Shown here in pieces: positions 26,790-35,606 of a stretch of DNA of 64,000 nt (positions are counted from its first letter, which is position 1; each line of letters begins with the position of its first letter). A program made the translations under genes and the position numbers. The DNA is from Anabaena lutea FACHB-196 (GTDB lineage: Bacteria > Cyanobacteriota > Cyanobacteriia > Cyanobacteriales > Nostocaceae). The stretch is taken from assembly GCF_014698305.1 (NCBI RefSeq), contig NZ_JACJST010000026.1, positions 1 through 64,000 on the forward strand. Direction: 5' to 3'. The notes below the pieces were generated by a model. That model did not search any database, was not told the DNA's origin, and saw nothing but the letters and a program-made list of their open reading frames with translations.

Positions 26790-27725
26790 ATGAGAATTTT
26801 GGTGACGGGCGGTGCTGGGTTTATTGGTTCCCATTTGATCGACCGACTAATGACCGAAGGTCATGAAGTCATATGTTTGGATAACTTTTATACCGGACAT
26901 AAACGTAATATCCTCAAATGGTTAAACAACCCTAACTTTGAGATGATCCGTCATGACATCACCGAAGAAATTCGGTTAGAAGTTGATCAAATTTATCATT
27001 TAGCTTGCCCTGCGTCTCCGGTACATTACCAGTACAACCCCATTAAAACCGTTAAAACTAACGTGATGGGAACAATGAATATGTTGGGGTTAGCTAAACG
27101 TGTGAAAGCCAGGTTTTTGTTAGCTTCCACCAGTGAAGTCTACGGTGATCCAGAAGTTCATCCCCAAACCGAAGATTATCGAGGTAGTGTCAATCCTATC
27201 GGTATCCGTTCTTGCTATGACGAAGGCAAAAGAATCGCTGAAACTTTAGCATTTGACTACTACCGAGAAAATAAAGTCGATATTCGGGTTGCCAGAATAT
27301 TTAACACCTATGGCCCACGAATGTTAGAAAACGATGGTCGGGTAGTTAGCAACTTGATAGTTCAAGCCTTACGGGGTAATCCTTTAACTGTGTACGGTGA
27401 AGGTACACAAACTCGTAGCTTCTGCTATGTCTCTGACTTAGTGGAAGGACTAATCAGGTTGATGAATGGTGAGTACATTGGGCCAGTAAATCTGGGTAAT
27501 CCTGATGAATACACAATTTTGGAATTGGCACAGGCTGTGCAGAATTTGATTAACCCAGATGCACAAATTAAGTTTGAACCCTTACCTTCAGATGATCCTC
27601 GTCGTCGTCGTCCCGATATTACCAGAGCAAAAACTTGGTTAAATTGGGAACCTACCATTCCTCTGCAAGATGGGTTAAAACTGGCAATAGAAGATTTTCG
27701 CCAACGTATTGAAAGTAACAATTAG
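26790..27725 (+). CDS. uxs: UDP-glucuronic acid decarboxylase (UDP-xylose synthase)
   Basis: This NAD-dependent SDR enzyme oxidises and decarboxylates UDP-glucuronate to UDP-xylose. The 311 residues carry the Rossmann motif TGGAGFIGS (6-14), [14 protein letters not shown], the [10 protein letters not shown] block and the catalytic Tyr143/Lys147 in SCYDEGKR. The [11 protein letters not shown] region near 272-282 is also typical of UXS. The next gene, UDP-glucose dehydrogenase, makes its substrate, so the pair forms a two-step path from UDP-Glc to UDP-Xyl. They are 80 bases apart with a tandem repeat between. A four-residue SDR motif cannot prove UXS over related epimerases, but the whole pattern fits UXS best. 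Confidence 0.92.
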   Translation: MRILVTGGAGFIGSHLIDRLMTEGHEVICLDNFYTGHKRNILKWLNNPNFEMIRHDITEEIRLEVDQIYHLACPASPVHYQYNPIKTVKTNVMGTMNMLGLAKRVKARFLLASTSEVYGDPEVHPQTEDYRGSVNPIGIRSCYDEGKRIAETLAFDYYRENKVDIRVARIFNTYGPRMLENDGRVVSNLIVQALRGNPLTVYGEGTQTRSFCYVSDLVEGLIRLMNGEYIGPVNLGNPDEYTILELAQAVQNLINPDAQIKFEPLPSDDPRRRRPDITRAKTWLNWEPTIPLQDGLKLAIEDFRQRIESNN

Positions 27726-27755
27726 TTAGTTGTCATTAGGCATTTGTGAACTCAC

Positions 27756-27786
27756 GACTAATGACCAATGACTAATGACTAATGAC
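27756..27786. repeat. Heptamer tandem repeat (ATGACTA type)
   Basis: About four copies of a 7-base unit reading GACTAAT/GACCAAT lie between uxs and ugd. It is in the intergenic leader, ahead of the AAGGAG ribosome-binding site of ugd. Confidence 0.75.
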
Positions 27787-27807
27787 AAAAAAGCAAGGAG
27801 TTAAAAA

Positions 27808-29199
27808 ATGCGTGTTTGTGTAATCGGGACTGGTTATGTTGGTTTGGTAACAGGTGCTTGTTTGGCTCATATTGGACATGATGTTATTTGCATAGATAAC
27901 AACGAAGAAAAAGTAAAATTAATGAAGTCTGGTCAGTCGCCAATTTTCGAGCCAGGACTCTCGGAAATTATGCAGTCTGCCATTAATACTGGAAATATTC
28001 AATTTTCTTCGGATCTGCCTGCGGGAGTGGCTCACGGCGAAATTCTGTTTATTGCCGTGGGAACTCCTCCTTTACCCACTGGTGAAAGTGATACCCGTTA
28101 TGTAGAAGCTGTAGCTCGCGGTATAGGGGCAAATCTTAACGGTGGTTATAAGGTCATTGTTAATAAATCTACTGTACCTATCGGCTCTGGTGACTGGGTA
28201 AGGATGATTGTTTTAGATGGCATTGCTGAACGCCAAAAAACATTGATACCAGCAGGTGGGACAGCAGTGGAGGAGAAATTACCAGATATTGCTGCTCAGT
28301 TTGATGTTGTCAGCAATCCAGAGTTTTTACGGGAAGGTTCAGCAGTTTATGACACCTTTAACCCGGATCGGATTGTCTTAGGGGGCAATAGTCAACAAGC
28401 CGTCGGAATGATGAAAGAACTATATGCCCCAATTGTGGAACGCAAGTTTGCTGCTGACCAATCTTTACCCCCTGTACCAGTATTGGTTACAGACCTGAGT
28501 TCCGCAGAAATGATCAAATACGCTGCTAATGCTTTTTTGGCGACCAAGATTAGTTTTATTAACGAAGTTGCTAATATTTGCGATCGCGTTGGTGCAGATG
28601 TTACCCAAGTCGCAAAAGGTATTGGTTTAGATTCCCGCATTGGGAACAAGTTCTTACAAGCTGGTATTGGTTGGGGTGGTTCCTGCTTCCCTAAAGATGT
28701 CTCGGCGCTGATTCACACAGCCGATGATTATGGCTATGAAGCCCAACTCATGAAAGCCGCTGTGAGTGTGAACGAACGCCAACGTTTGATTGCGTTGGAA
28801 AAACTCCAGCAAGTCCTGAAAATCCTCAAAGGTAAAACTGTTGGACTACTTGGTTTGACCTTCAAGCCAGATACCGACGATTTACGTGATGCACCTGCGC
28901 TCAACTTAATTGAGCAACTCAACCGACTGGGAGCTAAAGTCAAGGCTTATGACCCGATTATTTCCCAAACAGGTATGCGTCATGGTCTTTCTGGTGTATT
29001 GGTAGAAACCGATGCAGAAAGACTAGCTGATGGCTGTGATGCTTTGGTACTCGTCACTGAATGGCAACAGTTCAACACTTTAGATTATGCGAAAATGGCA
29101 AAATTGATGAGTCACGCCGTGATGATCGACGGTCGTAACTTCTTAGACCCTGAAGCAATGGTTAAAGCGGGATTCCAATATGTCGGTGTGGGACGATAA
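27808..29199 (+). CDS. ugd: UDP-glucose 6-dehydrogenase
   Basis: Ugd oxidises UDP-glucose twice with NAD+ to give UDP-glucuronate, the acidic sugar donor for surface polysaccharides. The 463-residue enzyme starts with the NAD-binding VIGTGYVGLVTGACLAHIGHDV, has the hinge AEMIKYAANAFLATKISFINE and the catalytic cysteine in GIGWGGSCFPKD, and the C-terminal UDP-binding region GLTFKPDTDDLRDAPAL. A strong AAGGAG site lies about 8 bases before ATG. It supplies the preceding UXS gene product with substrate and is followed by strong hairpins. Confidence 0.97.
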   Translation: MRVCVIGTGYVGLVTGACLAHIGHDVICIDNNEEKVKLMKSGQSPIFEPGLSEIMQSAINTGNIQFSSDLPAGVAHGEILFIAVGTPPLPTGESDTRYVEAVARGIGANLNGGYKVIVNKSTVPIGSGDWVRMIVLDGIAERQKTLIPAGGTAVEEKLPDIAAQFDVVSNPEFLREGSAVYDTFNPDRIVLGGNSQQAVGMMKELYAPIVERKFAADQSLPPVPVLVTDLSSAEMIKYAANAFLATKISFINEVANICDRVGADVTQVAKGIGLDSRIGNKFLQAGIGWGGSCFPKDVSALIHTADDYGYEAQLMKAAVSVNERQRLIALEKLQQVLKILKGKTVGLLGLTFKPDTDDLRDAPALNLIEQLNRLGAKVKAYDPIISQTGMRHGLSGVLVETDAERLADGCDALVLVTEWQQFNTLDYAKMAKLMSHAVMIDGRNFLDPEAMVKAGFQYVGVGR

Positions 29200-29211
29200 A
29201 AAAAATTGAAA

Positions 29212-29289
29212 ATTAAAAATTAAAAAATTTATGCAACTTGTGTTTTTTAATTTTTAATGACATCGCCGCCTAGTTTACTCTGGGCGGCG
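29212..29289 (+). terminator. Twin hairpins after ugd
   Basis: The first stem, ATTAAAAATTAAAAAA (29212-29227) with TTTTTTAATTTTTAAT (29243-29258), is perfect. A second GC-rich stem, CGCCGCC (29264-29270) with GGCGGCG (29283-29289), is followed by TTTAATT. Together they should end transcription from ugd before the opposing gene. Confidence 0.75.
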
Positions 29290-29292
29290 TTT

Positions 29293-29332
29293 AATTACGG
29301 ATTACAAATTACGAATTACGAATTACGAATTA
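29293..29332. repeat. AATTACG heptamer tandem repeat
   Basis: About five degenerate copies of the unit AATTACG sit between the ugd terminators and the 3' end of the DUF2993 gene. This is the same unit as at 15894-15932 and 16903-16936. Confidence 0.8.
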
Positions 29333-29350
29333 TTTTAATTTTTTTCCATT

Positions 29351-30187
29351 TCAAGAACTACGCGGGATACGTTCTATTTCTGCATAACCGCTAAAAATTA
29401 ACCTTTGACCTTCAGTTTCTAAACGGTTAAGTCGCATTTTTACCCCATCAAGATCAAAGCGATCTAAATCGACCATGTTATCTAAAATTTCCACCAGTGC
29501 AATACTTAAAGTTTGGGAAATTTCTTTTTGTGGTTCTGGAACTTGCTCAAGTTCAATTTTCGGGTCTTTGAAAGAAACCCGTCGTCGTCTTTCAATACCT
29601 ATACCAAGATTCATACTCAGGGGTATGAGTTCGCCATTGTTTAAATCGGCTTTAGCTACAAGATGTAACCGATTTTCCGGTAATAGTTGTACTTGCACTT
29701 CTGTAAACGAAACTGGTTCCCCACCAGATATGGCCATCAAAGTCGGTTCAGAAAGGTTTAGCAGGCGCTTTTTCACCAATTCTGCCTGAAAAGCTTGATT
29801 GATTCCTACTTCTGATAATATTACTTGAGCTACCGCTTGGGTAGGTTGCTTGAGGCTGAGTTTGCCACTTAAAACCGAGCCGAAGTCAATGGAGACTGCA
29901 TCGGTTTCAAAAGACATTTCTTCAACTGCGAAGTCTCTACGAATTACTAAACCACGACCGCTCATTTTAAAGCTATCAATGCTGCCTTGCAACAGTTTGC
30001 TGGAGGGATAGCAGCGCACAAAGACTTCTACTGACTCGCTCATGCTAAACAGGTGGCGAATCGTTTGGCTGGCGACTGTGTTGAGCATTCGCTCTCCCCA
30101 ATCGCTGCTTTTGGGATCTGTTAAACCAGTAAGTCCGCCTAACATTAGGTTCTGGGTCTCTAGAAGTTCTTTGTACTTTTGTAACAA
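29351..30187 (-). CDS. LmeA family (DUF2993) lipid-binding-like protein
   Basis: The 278-residue protein is a DUF2993 member, known from mycobacterial LmeA as a periplasmic phospholipid-binding protein. Seen here are the N-terminal VASQTIRHLFSMSESVEVFVRCYPSSKLLQGSIDSFKMSGRGLVI, the strand pattern DAVSIDFGSVLSGKLSL, and a C-terminal IPLSMNLGIGI-LIFSGYAEIERIP-type region. No clear signal peptide is visible. It opposes ugd and is not obviously tied to the polysaccharide genes. Its function in cyanobacteria is unknown. Confidence 0.82.
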   Translation of the reverse strand: MLQKYKELLETQNLMLGGLTGLTDPKSSDWGERMLNTVASQTIRHLFSMSESVEVFVRCYPSSKLLQGSIDSFKMSGRGLVIRRDFAVEEMSFETDAVSIDFGSVLSGKLSLKQPTQAVAQVILSEVGINQAFQAELVKKRLLNLSEPTLMAISGGEPVSFTEVQVQLLPENRLHLVAKADLNNGELIPLSMNLGIGIERRRRVSFKDPKIELEQVPEPQKEISQTLSIALVEILDNMVDLDRFDLDGVKMRLNRLETEGQRLIFSGYAEIERIPRSS

Positions 30188-30530
30188 ATTGTCAACAATA
30201 GTGCAAGCGATCCCCAGATTTAATATTCCGATAGCTGTGTGCAGGTTAACTGATGGTTGGTAAATAAATGTGTCGGATATTACAATATTTGCTGTGCGTG
30301 TTGAGATTTACAAATATATTCAACATCATAAAATGAAAAAATTGGTACGTTACATTCCCGCTCTAGCGTTCGCACAGCGTGTGCTTTGCACTTAGCCATG
30401 CCCGAAGGGCTATACGCACCCTACTCAACAAATAAAATAATTAAGTTAGTAGAGCCATGCCTGCGGCTGGCTACACCTACACCGCCAAGCATCCAGAACC
30501 CAGGAAAACAGGCTTTCCATCTACAGATAT
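30188..30530. other. Intergenic region with repeat-derived hairpins
   Basis: About 340 bases between the DUF2993 gene start and the end of the Wzc gene. It contains GC-rich dispersed-repeat fragments such as GTTCGCACAGCGTGTGC and GCCATGCCCGAAGGGCTATA, of the REP-like kind common in Nostoc genomes. No gene is supported. Confidence 0.5.
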
Positions 30531-32756
30531 CTAACCAAATCTTGTTTCTTTCCTATTGGTATAGTAGTAATTATTGTAACCACTTAATTTTTTATTATCC
30601 CCGTTAGCAACAACACCCAAGACGTTGATGGGAGAAGTTCTGAGAGTATCCTGAAGTTGTATCAGTGCGGATTTATCTGTTTTGTCGATCCTTGCCACCA
30701 GCACCATACCATCAGTGTGGGGTGCTAGGAGTCGGGCATCAACTAATCCCAGCATTGGAGGGGCATCATAAATCACCAAATCAAAGTTTTTCTTAAAATA
30801 TTCCATCAGTTGCTTCATCTTATCTGATGAGAGTAACCGGGCAGGGTCGGGCGGTGTGGGTCCTGCGGTAATCACAGATAATAGATCCATAGAAGGTATT
30901 TGCTGAATTACCTGCTCAACTGCCATATTTGAAGATATTACATTACTCAATCCCGATAGATTATGTAAATTTGATACTTTGTGAACCTGGGGGCGGCGGA
31001 GATCAGCATCTACAAGTAGTACTCGTTTTCCCAAGGCTGCGGCTATTTGGGCGATATGGAATGAAACTGTAGTTTTTCCATCTCCGGGCATAGCAGAGGA
31101 AACAACTAAGGCATGAATTGGTTTATCAGAATTAAGTAGTTGAATATTGGAATAAAGAACCTGTAAAGATTCCCAAAATATTCCTTGTCCGTAATAGCCA
31201 TCACTTCCATTGCGATTACGGAAGAGATTAGAAAACCAACCTATATTTTTGGAAAGATTGCCTGACCAATTTTCTTCTCCGGCAACGCCGTTGTTAGGAT
31301 TAGATAATTGATTCGTGGAAATTTGTTTATCAAGGGGAAGAGATCCCAAAAATGGGAGTTTTATCTTCTCTTTCATGCTCTCGACGCTATGATAGGTATT
31401 GTCCATTTTTTCTAAGAGCAAGCCAATACCAATTCCCGCAGCTAAACTGGTCATTAATCCCAGCAACAAACTACGTGGAATATCTGGAGATATAGGCAAT
31501 TCACCCTGAGAAGGTGCTTGTATTAATTCCCAAGGAATTTCTGTCTGTGCTACACCAATGGAAAGTTCTTGTTTTGTAGTTAAAAACTTATTCAGGCTAT
31601 CATTTGCAACTTGCAAATTACGTTGAATTTCGCTGTATTGTTTGGCTAAAATTGGTAACTGCTGAAATCTGCGCTTTAATTGCTGTTCAACCTTAGCCAG
31701 TTCTTGGCTTTCTACCTCTAGTTTTTGAATCTGAGTAGTCGCTTCTGCTACTCTTAGACCTAAAAACCGATTTGCTTCCTCTTCCAGAAGAGGCAGAAGA
31801 TTTCGTCTTTTCTCCTGTAGTGATTCTATAACTGGGTTGTCAGGTTGAAAACGAACTAATTCAGCTGATATTTGGGCTTCCAATTGGCGCAATTGGACTA
31901 CTAACTGCCCATATATAGGTGCGTTATTTAATGTTGCTAGTTTTCCTTCTCGTGTTGATAAACTGATATAAGCAGCACGCGCTGTGGCTAACTGTTGATT
32001 AACATCTAGTCGTTGCTGATCCAAGGTTTGCATTTGTTGAGCAACTGAAGTAGATTTGCTTTCTGGATCAATAAACTCGTATCTTTGTCGGAAAATTTGC
32101 AGTAGTTGTTGTTGCTGAGTTACTCGTTCTTTGAGTAAAGGCAGTTGTTTATCTACAAATTCAAGCCCTTGACGTAACTTGGTTTGACGCTTTTCCAAAC
32201 TGTTCTTTAAATAATATTTAGAAATTGTATCTAAGACAATTTTAATTTCCTGAGGATACTTGCTTTTATAGCTCACTTCTATAAGTTTTGTTGAACCTAA
32301 TCGACGGATAGTTAAATTTCTGATTAGGTAATTATAAGTAATATTTGAAGAGGAAGAGGGCAACTCCTTTATAACATTTTGTATGACTTCCTGGCTTTTC
32401 ATAACCTGAATTTGACTGTCGTAATCTAGTCCAGATTTAGGAACTGTAGAGTCTGGAAGATTGAGTGTTTGTAAAGTGTTGTCTCCTGTTACAGGTTCAA
32501 CTAAAAGCTGAAAATTGCCTTGATATATCTTTTCTTGGTTCAATGTTGAATAAGCAACAGCACCCATAACAGATGCAACAACCACTGTGATCACTAAGGC
32601 TCGTCGTCGCAGAATCCCTAATAATTCTCTTGGATTCCAATCTTCATCCTCTGTTTCCAAAGGTGAAAAAGGCTGAAATGGCAATAATGCTGGTGCAACA
32701 GTTACCTTTCCATTCTCATGAGCATTTGAGACTATATTAGAATTCTGATTTATCAT
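30531..32756 (-). CDS. Wzc-type polysaccharide co-polymerase and tyrosine autokinase
   Basis: Wzc proteins sit in the inner membrane, set chain length and drive export in the Wzy route, cycling through autophosphorylation of a tyrosine tail. The 741 residues show a Wzz-like domain with a first membrane helix near 55-75, a long periplasmic coiled coil (about 180-400, rich in Gln/Leu), a second helix (about 425-450, LLLGLMTSLAAGIGIGLLLE) and a BY-kinase domain. Walker A AMPGDGKT is at 555-562, the second Walker motif LLVDADLRRP at 580-589 and YDAPP at 663-667. A tyrosine cluster GYNNYYY (726-732) ends the chain. It is the last gene of the locus in the transcription direction. Confidence 0.94.
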   Translation of the reverse strand: MINQNSNIVSNAHENGKVTVAPALLPFQPFSPLETEDEDWNPRELLGILRRRALVITVVVASVMGAVAYSTLNQEKIYQGNFQLLVEPVTGDNTLQTLNLPDSTVPKSGLDYDSQIQVMKSQEVIQNVIKELPSSSSNITYNYLIRNLTIRRLGSTKLIEVSYKSKYPQEIKIVLDTISKYYLKNSLEKRQTKLRQGLEFVDKQLPLLKERVTQQQQLLQIFRQRYEFIDPESKSTSVAQQMQTLDQQRLDVNQQLATARAAYISLSTREGKLATLNNAPIYGQLVVQLRQLEAQISAELVRFQPDNPVIESLQEKRRNLLPLLEEEANRFLGLRVAEATTQIQKLEVESQELAKVEQQLKRRFQQLPILAKQYSEIQRNLQVANDSLNKFLTTKQELSIGVAQTEIPWELIQAPSQGELPISPDIPRSLLLGLMTSLAAGIGIGLLLEKMDNTYHSVESMKEKIKLPFLGSLPLDKQISTNQLSNPNNGVAGEENWSGNLSKNIGWFSNLFRNRNGSDGYYGQGIFWESLQVLYSNIQLLNSDKPIHALVVSSAMPGDGKTTVSFHIAQIAAALGKRVLLVDADLRRPQVHKVSNLHNLSGLSNVISSNMAVEQVIQQIPSMDLLSVITAGPTPPDPARLLSSDKMKQLMEYFKKNFDLVIYDAPPMLGLVDARLLAPHTDGMVLVARIDKTDKSALIQLQDTLRTSPINVLGVVANGDNKKLSGYNNYYYTNRKETRFG

Positions 32757-33164
32757 GGATTTGTATCGTTGAATTATTTAGGTAAATATTTTATGTTTGT
32801 TCGGTATCACTTGTACTGAACTAATTTCTAAAATTCCCAATGAGTAAACTTAAAATTTCCAAATTACTCATCCCGTAGATGCCTTCTTTTTTTTCTTTTT
32901 CAGTATCTTTACATAATAGCATTTTTGATCCCTGAGTTAATTTACTACCATTATAGTCTTGTGTGAATTGTATCATCATGGGAAGATAAAAAAAATTTGT
33001 TTACATTCTACACCCTAGCTTCTCCGTTGTGTGTTTTGTTGATGATATAAAAATTTGGTTTGATTACTGTTAACTTGGGTGGTGTAGCCATTATTACTAT
33101 AGAAATCCTATATATATAATTTGGGTAATTTTTCAAGAATAAGTAGATTTTGATGTGGGGGGAA
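32757..33164. other. Intergenic region upstream of the Wzc gene
   Basis: About 410 AT-rich bases lie between the Wzc start and the acetyltransferase stop. It is long enough for a separate promoter for Wzc. A short leftward reading frame (33008-33223) overlaps the acetyltransferase gene and is not supported. Confidence 0.5.
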
Positions 33165-33719
33165 CTATTCAGCTTTTTGTCCCATTTTCCTTTTCTTAAT
33201 AGGTTGAGCAGGATTACCTGCATAAATCATCATTGACTCTAAGGATTTTCCAGTCACACTACCTAGGATTAAAACTGCTCCCCGTCCAATTGTGACTCCC
33301 GGACCAATGACCGATTTTGCTGCTATCCAACTACTCTCTTCAATATGTATGGGAGCAGGAATCAATTGAAAATCCAGATGATTCCAATCATGATTACCAG
33401 TACATAGATAAACCCCTTGGGATAGACAGACATGATTCTCTATCACGACAGGTGCAATGTTGTCAATCCAAGTATTTTCCCCAATCCAGACATAGTTACC
33501 GATACTCAAACGCCAGGGAAATTTGATTCGTACCCCCGGCTTTATACGGACTCCTTTACCGATACTTGCACCAAAGATACGGAGAATACCAATTTTTACT
33601 GATGATACTGGTAGCAAATAACTTTCAACTAAAGGTGAACCCAAAAAGTACCACAAAAGTTGCTGAAGGTAGGGCGCACCTGGGGTATAATTGCCGACTG
33701 TGTAATTATCTAGATGCAT
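33165..33719 (-). CDS. WcaF-like hexapeptide-repeat O-acetyltransferase
   Basis: The 184-residue enzyme belongs to the left-handed beta-helix acetyltransferases, closest to colanic acid WcaF: YTPGAPYLQQLLWYFLGSPL near the start, the active-site-like CTGNHDW with His, and hexapeptide turns such as GVRIKPGVRIKFPWRLSIGNYVWIGENTWIDN. It should acetylate a sugar of the exported polysaccharide using acetyl-CoA in the cytoplasm. I take ATG 33719 as start; a longer frame to 33815 would run over the YdcF gene. It overlaps the YdcF stop by 14 bases, so translation is coupled. Confidence 0.88.
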   Translation of the reverse strand: MHLDNYTVGNYTPGAPYLQQLLWYFLGSPLVESYLLPVSSVKIGILRIFGASIGKGVRIKPGVRIKFPWRLSIGNYVWIGENTWIDNIAPVVIENHVCLSQGVYLCTGNHDWNHLDFQLIPAPIHIEESSWIAAKSVIGPGVTIGRGAVLILGSVTGKSLESMMIYAGNPAQPIKKRKMGQKAE

Positions 33720-34350
33720 AAATTGGGGGACGAAAACGAGGGTTGAAACTGGCTCCAGTACGACCTGATACAATCCACAATAGAGAACGTCCACTATCGC
33801 GGATAATACGAGCAACTGATTCTCTAGGTCGTTCGGAGGGAATAGAAATTGGGGTAAAAGTAATGCCTTGGCTACCTAAAACTAGGGTGGCTATGGTTGT
33901 TGCCCTTGGGAGATGAAAATCTGAAGTAACCAGGTAGATGTGCTGAATATGGCGTTGCTGGAAATCGTCAACCAGGGTAGTAAAATTAGTAACTGTGTCA
34001 ACAGCACGGTAGTCGAGGTGAATACGGTTCGTAGGAATATCTACATTCTCAAAAATAGCAAAGGCTTGGGCTGGGAGTATACCGCTGGAAACCCAGATAT
34101 CTAGATGAGGATGTTCTTGAGCAAATTCGGCTGTAAACTTTTCTCGCTCTGGTCCACCACCAAGAGTAAGGATAGCTTGGGGATGGGGCGCTTGGTAAGA
34201 GGCGATCGCTATTCTGATAGGAATAACAGTTATAATCACCAGGATAAAGCCGACTAAACTTAAAACCCAATATTTTTTGAATTGGCGATATGACCAGTTC
34301 ATGAGTAAAATCAATGTGTTTTCAGTTGGTTTATTTGGACTGTCTTCCAC
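33706..34350 (-). CDS. YdcF/ElyC family (DUF218) protein
   Basis: The 214-residue protein has an N-terminal membrane anchor (about 25-48, WVLSLVGFILVIITVIPIRIAI) and a DUF218 domain with AILTLGGGPEREKFTAEFA, SSGILP and LVTSDFHLPRATTIA. ElyC-type proteins affect peptidoglycan or envelope lipid carrier metabolism; the exact reaction is unknown. In cyanobacterial polysaccharide loci DUF218 proteins are frequent. The gene overlaps the acetyltransferase gene that follows it and comes after a GT4 gene in the same direction. Confidence 0.85.
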   Translation of the reverse strand: MEDSPNKPTENTLILLMNWSYRQFKKYWVLSLVGFILVIITVIPIRIAIASYQAPHPQAILTLGGGPEREKFTAEFAQEHPHLDIWVSSGILPAQAFAIFENVDIPTNRIHLDYRAVDTVTNFTTLVDDFQQRHIQHIYLVTSDFHLPRATTIATLVLGSQGITFTPISIPSERPRESVARIIRDSGRSLLWIVSGRTGASFNPRFRPPIYASR

Positions 34351-34417
34351 AAAGGGTACACAAGAAAAATGAATTCGCCCACCCTGATCACATTGGCATC
34401 ATACAATTTAACAGCTA

Positions 34418-35584
34418 TTATTGATTAATGATTTTTTGATAGGCAGTAGCTAACTGTTTAGCAATTGTCTGCCATGAATAACGTTCTAAAGCAAATGAAC
34501 GGCCATTTTGACCAATTTGTTCCCGGAATTGGGGAGAATTTAAAAAATTAGCGATCGCTCCTTGCAAAGCTTCTATTTCTCCTTCTACAATAATTCCAGC
34601 TTGAGCTTCAGCGATTTCCGGCGCAATTTGCACTCCGGGCGTGGTGATAATTGGTAAACCCGATACCATCGCTTCTGCTAGGGCGATACCAAAATTTTCG
34701 GAATAAGTGGGCAATACAAACAAATCCGCACCTTGCAACAGCAAATCCTTATCATATCCACTGACAAACCCGACAAAAGAAGTTTGCGCTGTGAGATTGA
34801 GGGATGCCACTAGTTGCTGTAAAGATTTAACATATAAATCTTCTCCAGAACCGGCAATAAGTAAGTGAAACTTCTGTTCTTTTTTTACTAACTCACCCAG
34901 TGCTTGAATCAACAATTCAGGACGTTTCTTGTAGTGTAGACGGGAAAGAAACAGAACAATCGGAACTTCAGTAGAGATATGATAGCGATCGCGCAATTTG
35001 TATTTAGCATCAGAAATCAATACAGGTGGATTCACTCCCAAAGGCAAAACTATTTTAGGTGGCTTAACTTCAAACCGCAACGCATCTTCCATCTCACCCA
35101 CAGATGTACAGTGGATAGCCGCAGCATTATTTAAATTACGTCGCTCAATTAAAGTGCTATAAACTTGCTTTTTTAACTGGCTTTGCGCCAATGCCCAAGG
35201 TGTTAATTGTCCCATGATTCTCACTGTGTATGGAACTTGTTGCCACTGGGCAAAAATAGCAGCACAGCTAGGAAGATATGAAAATAAATAGTGATTATCT
35301 AAAATGTCGTAATTTTTGATGTTTTTCCATAGCCACTGCGTAAATTCTAGTGAAGGTAGAAACGCTTTGATGCGAGCCGCAGGGGGAAAAAACCAAACTG
35401 GTAGCTCTTGGTATTCTACACGCTCAAATAATGGCACATCCAGCAGCATTCCCTCATCATCATTAGTAGTTGCAATCTCTGCATTTATTCCTTCTGCTCT
35501 CAAGGCTCGTACCAAATTAAGAACTACCTGCGTCGGACCTCCTAGCTTAGGGCTGATAGAAGGAATTACGTGTAAAACTTTCAT
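34418..35584 (-). CDS. GT4 family glycosyltransferase
   Basis: A 388-residue cytoplasmic GT-B enzyme. The N-terminal acceptor side opens VLHVIPSISPKLGGPTQVVLNLVRALRAEG. The donor side shows PIVLFLSRLHYKKRPELLIQALGEL and the EX7E-like SENFGIALAEAMVSGLPIITTPGV. Such retaining transferases add a hexose from a nucleotide sugar to a growing repeat unit; the specific sugar cannot be read off. It lies between the polymerase and YdcF genes and is probably co-transcribed with them (spacing 20-70 bases). Confidence 0.92.
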   Translation of the reverse strand: MKVLHVIPSISPKLGGPTQVVLNLVRALRAEGINAEIATTNDDEGMLLDVPLFERVEYQELPVWFFPPAARIKAFLPSLEFTQWLWKNIKNYDILDNHYLFSYLPSCAAIFAQWQQVPYTVRIMGQLTPWALAQSQLKKQVYSTLIERRNLNNAAAIHCTSVGEMEDALRFEVKPPKIVLPLGVNPPVLISDAKYKLRDRYHISTEVPIVLFLSRLHYKKRPELLIQALGELVKKEQKFHLLIAGSGEDLYVKSLQQLVASLNLTAQTSFVGFVSGYDKDLLLQGADLFVLPTYSENFGIALAEAMVSGLPIITTPGVQIAPEIAEAQAGIIVEGEIEALQGAIANFLNSPQFREQIGQNGRSFALERYSWQTIAKQLATAYQKIINQ

Positions 35585-35606
35585 TTTTTAATATATTTCA
35601 GTGTAA

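Noticed and set aside
30386-30607. 73-codon frame overlapping the end of the Wzc gene
   Set aside because: It is built on dispersed-repeat DNA and overlaps a well-supported gene on the other strand.
33720-33815. N-terminal extension of the WcaF-like acetyltransferase
   Set aside because: It would overlap 110 bases of the DUF218 gene; family members start at the internal Met used here.
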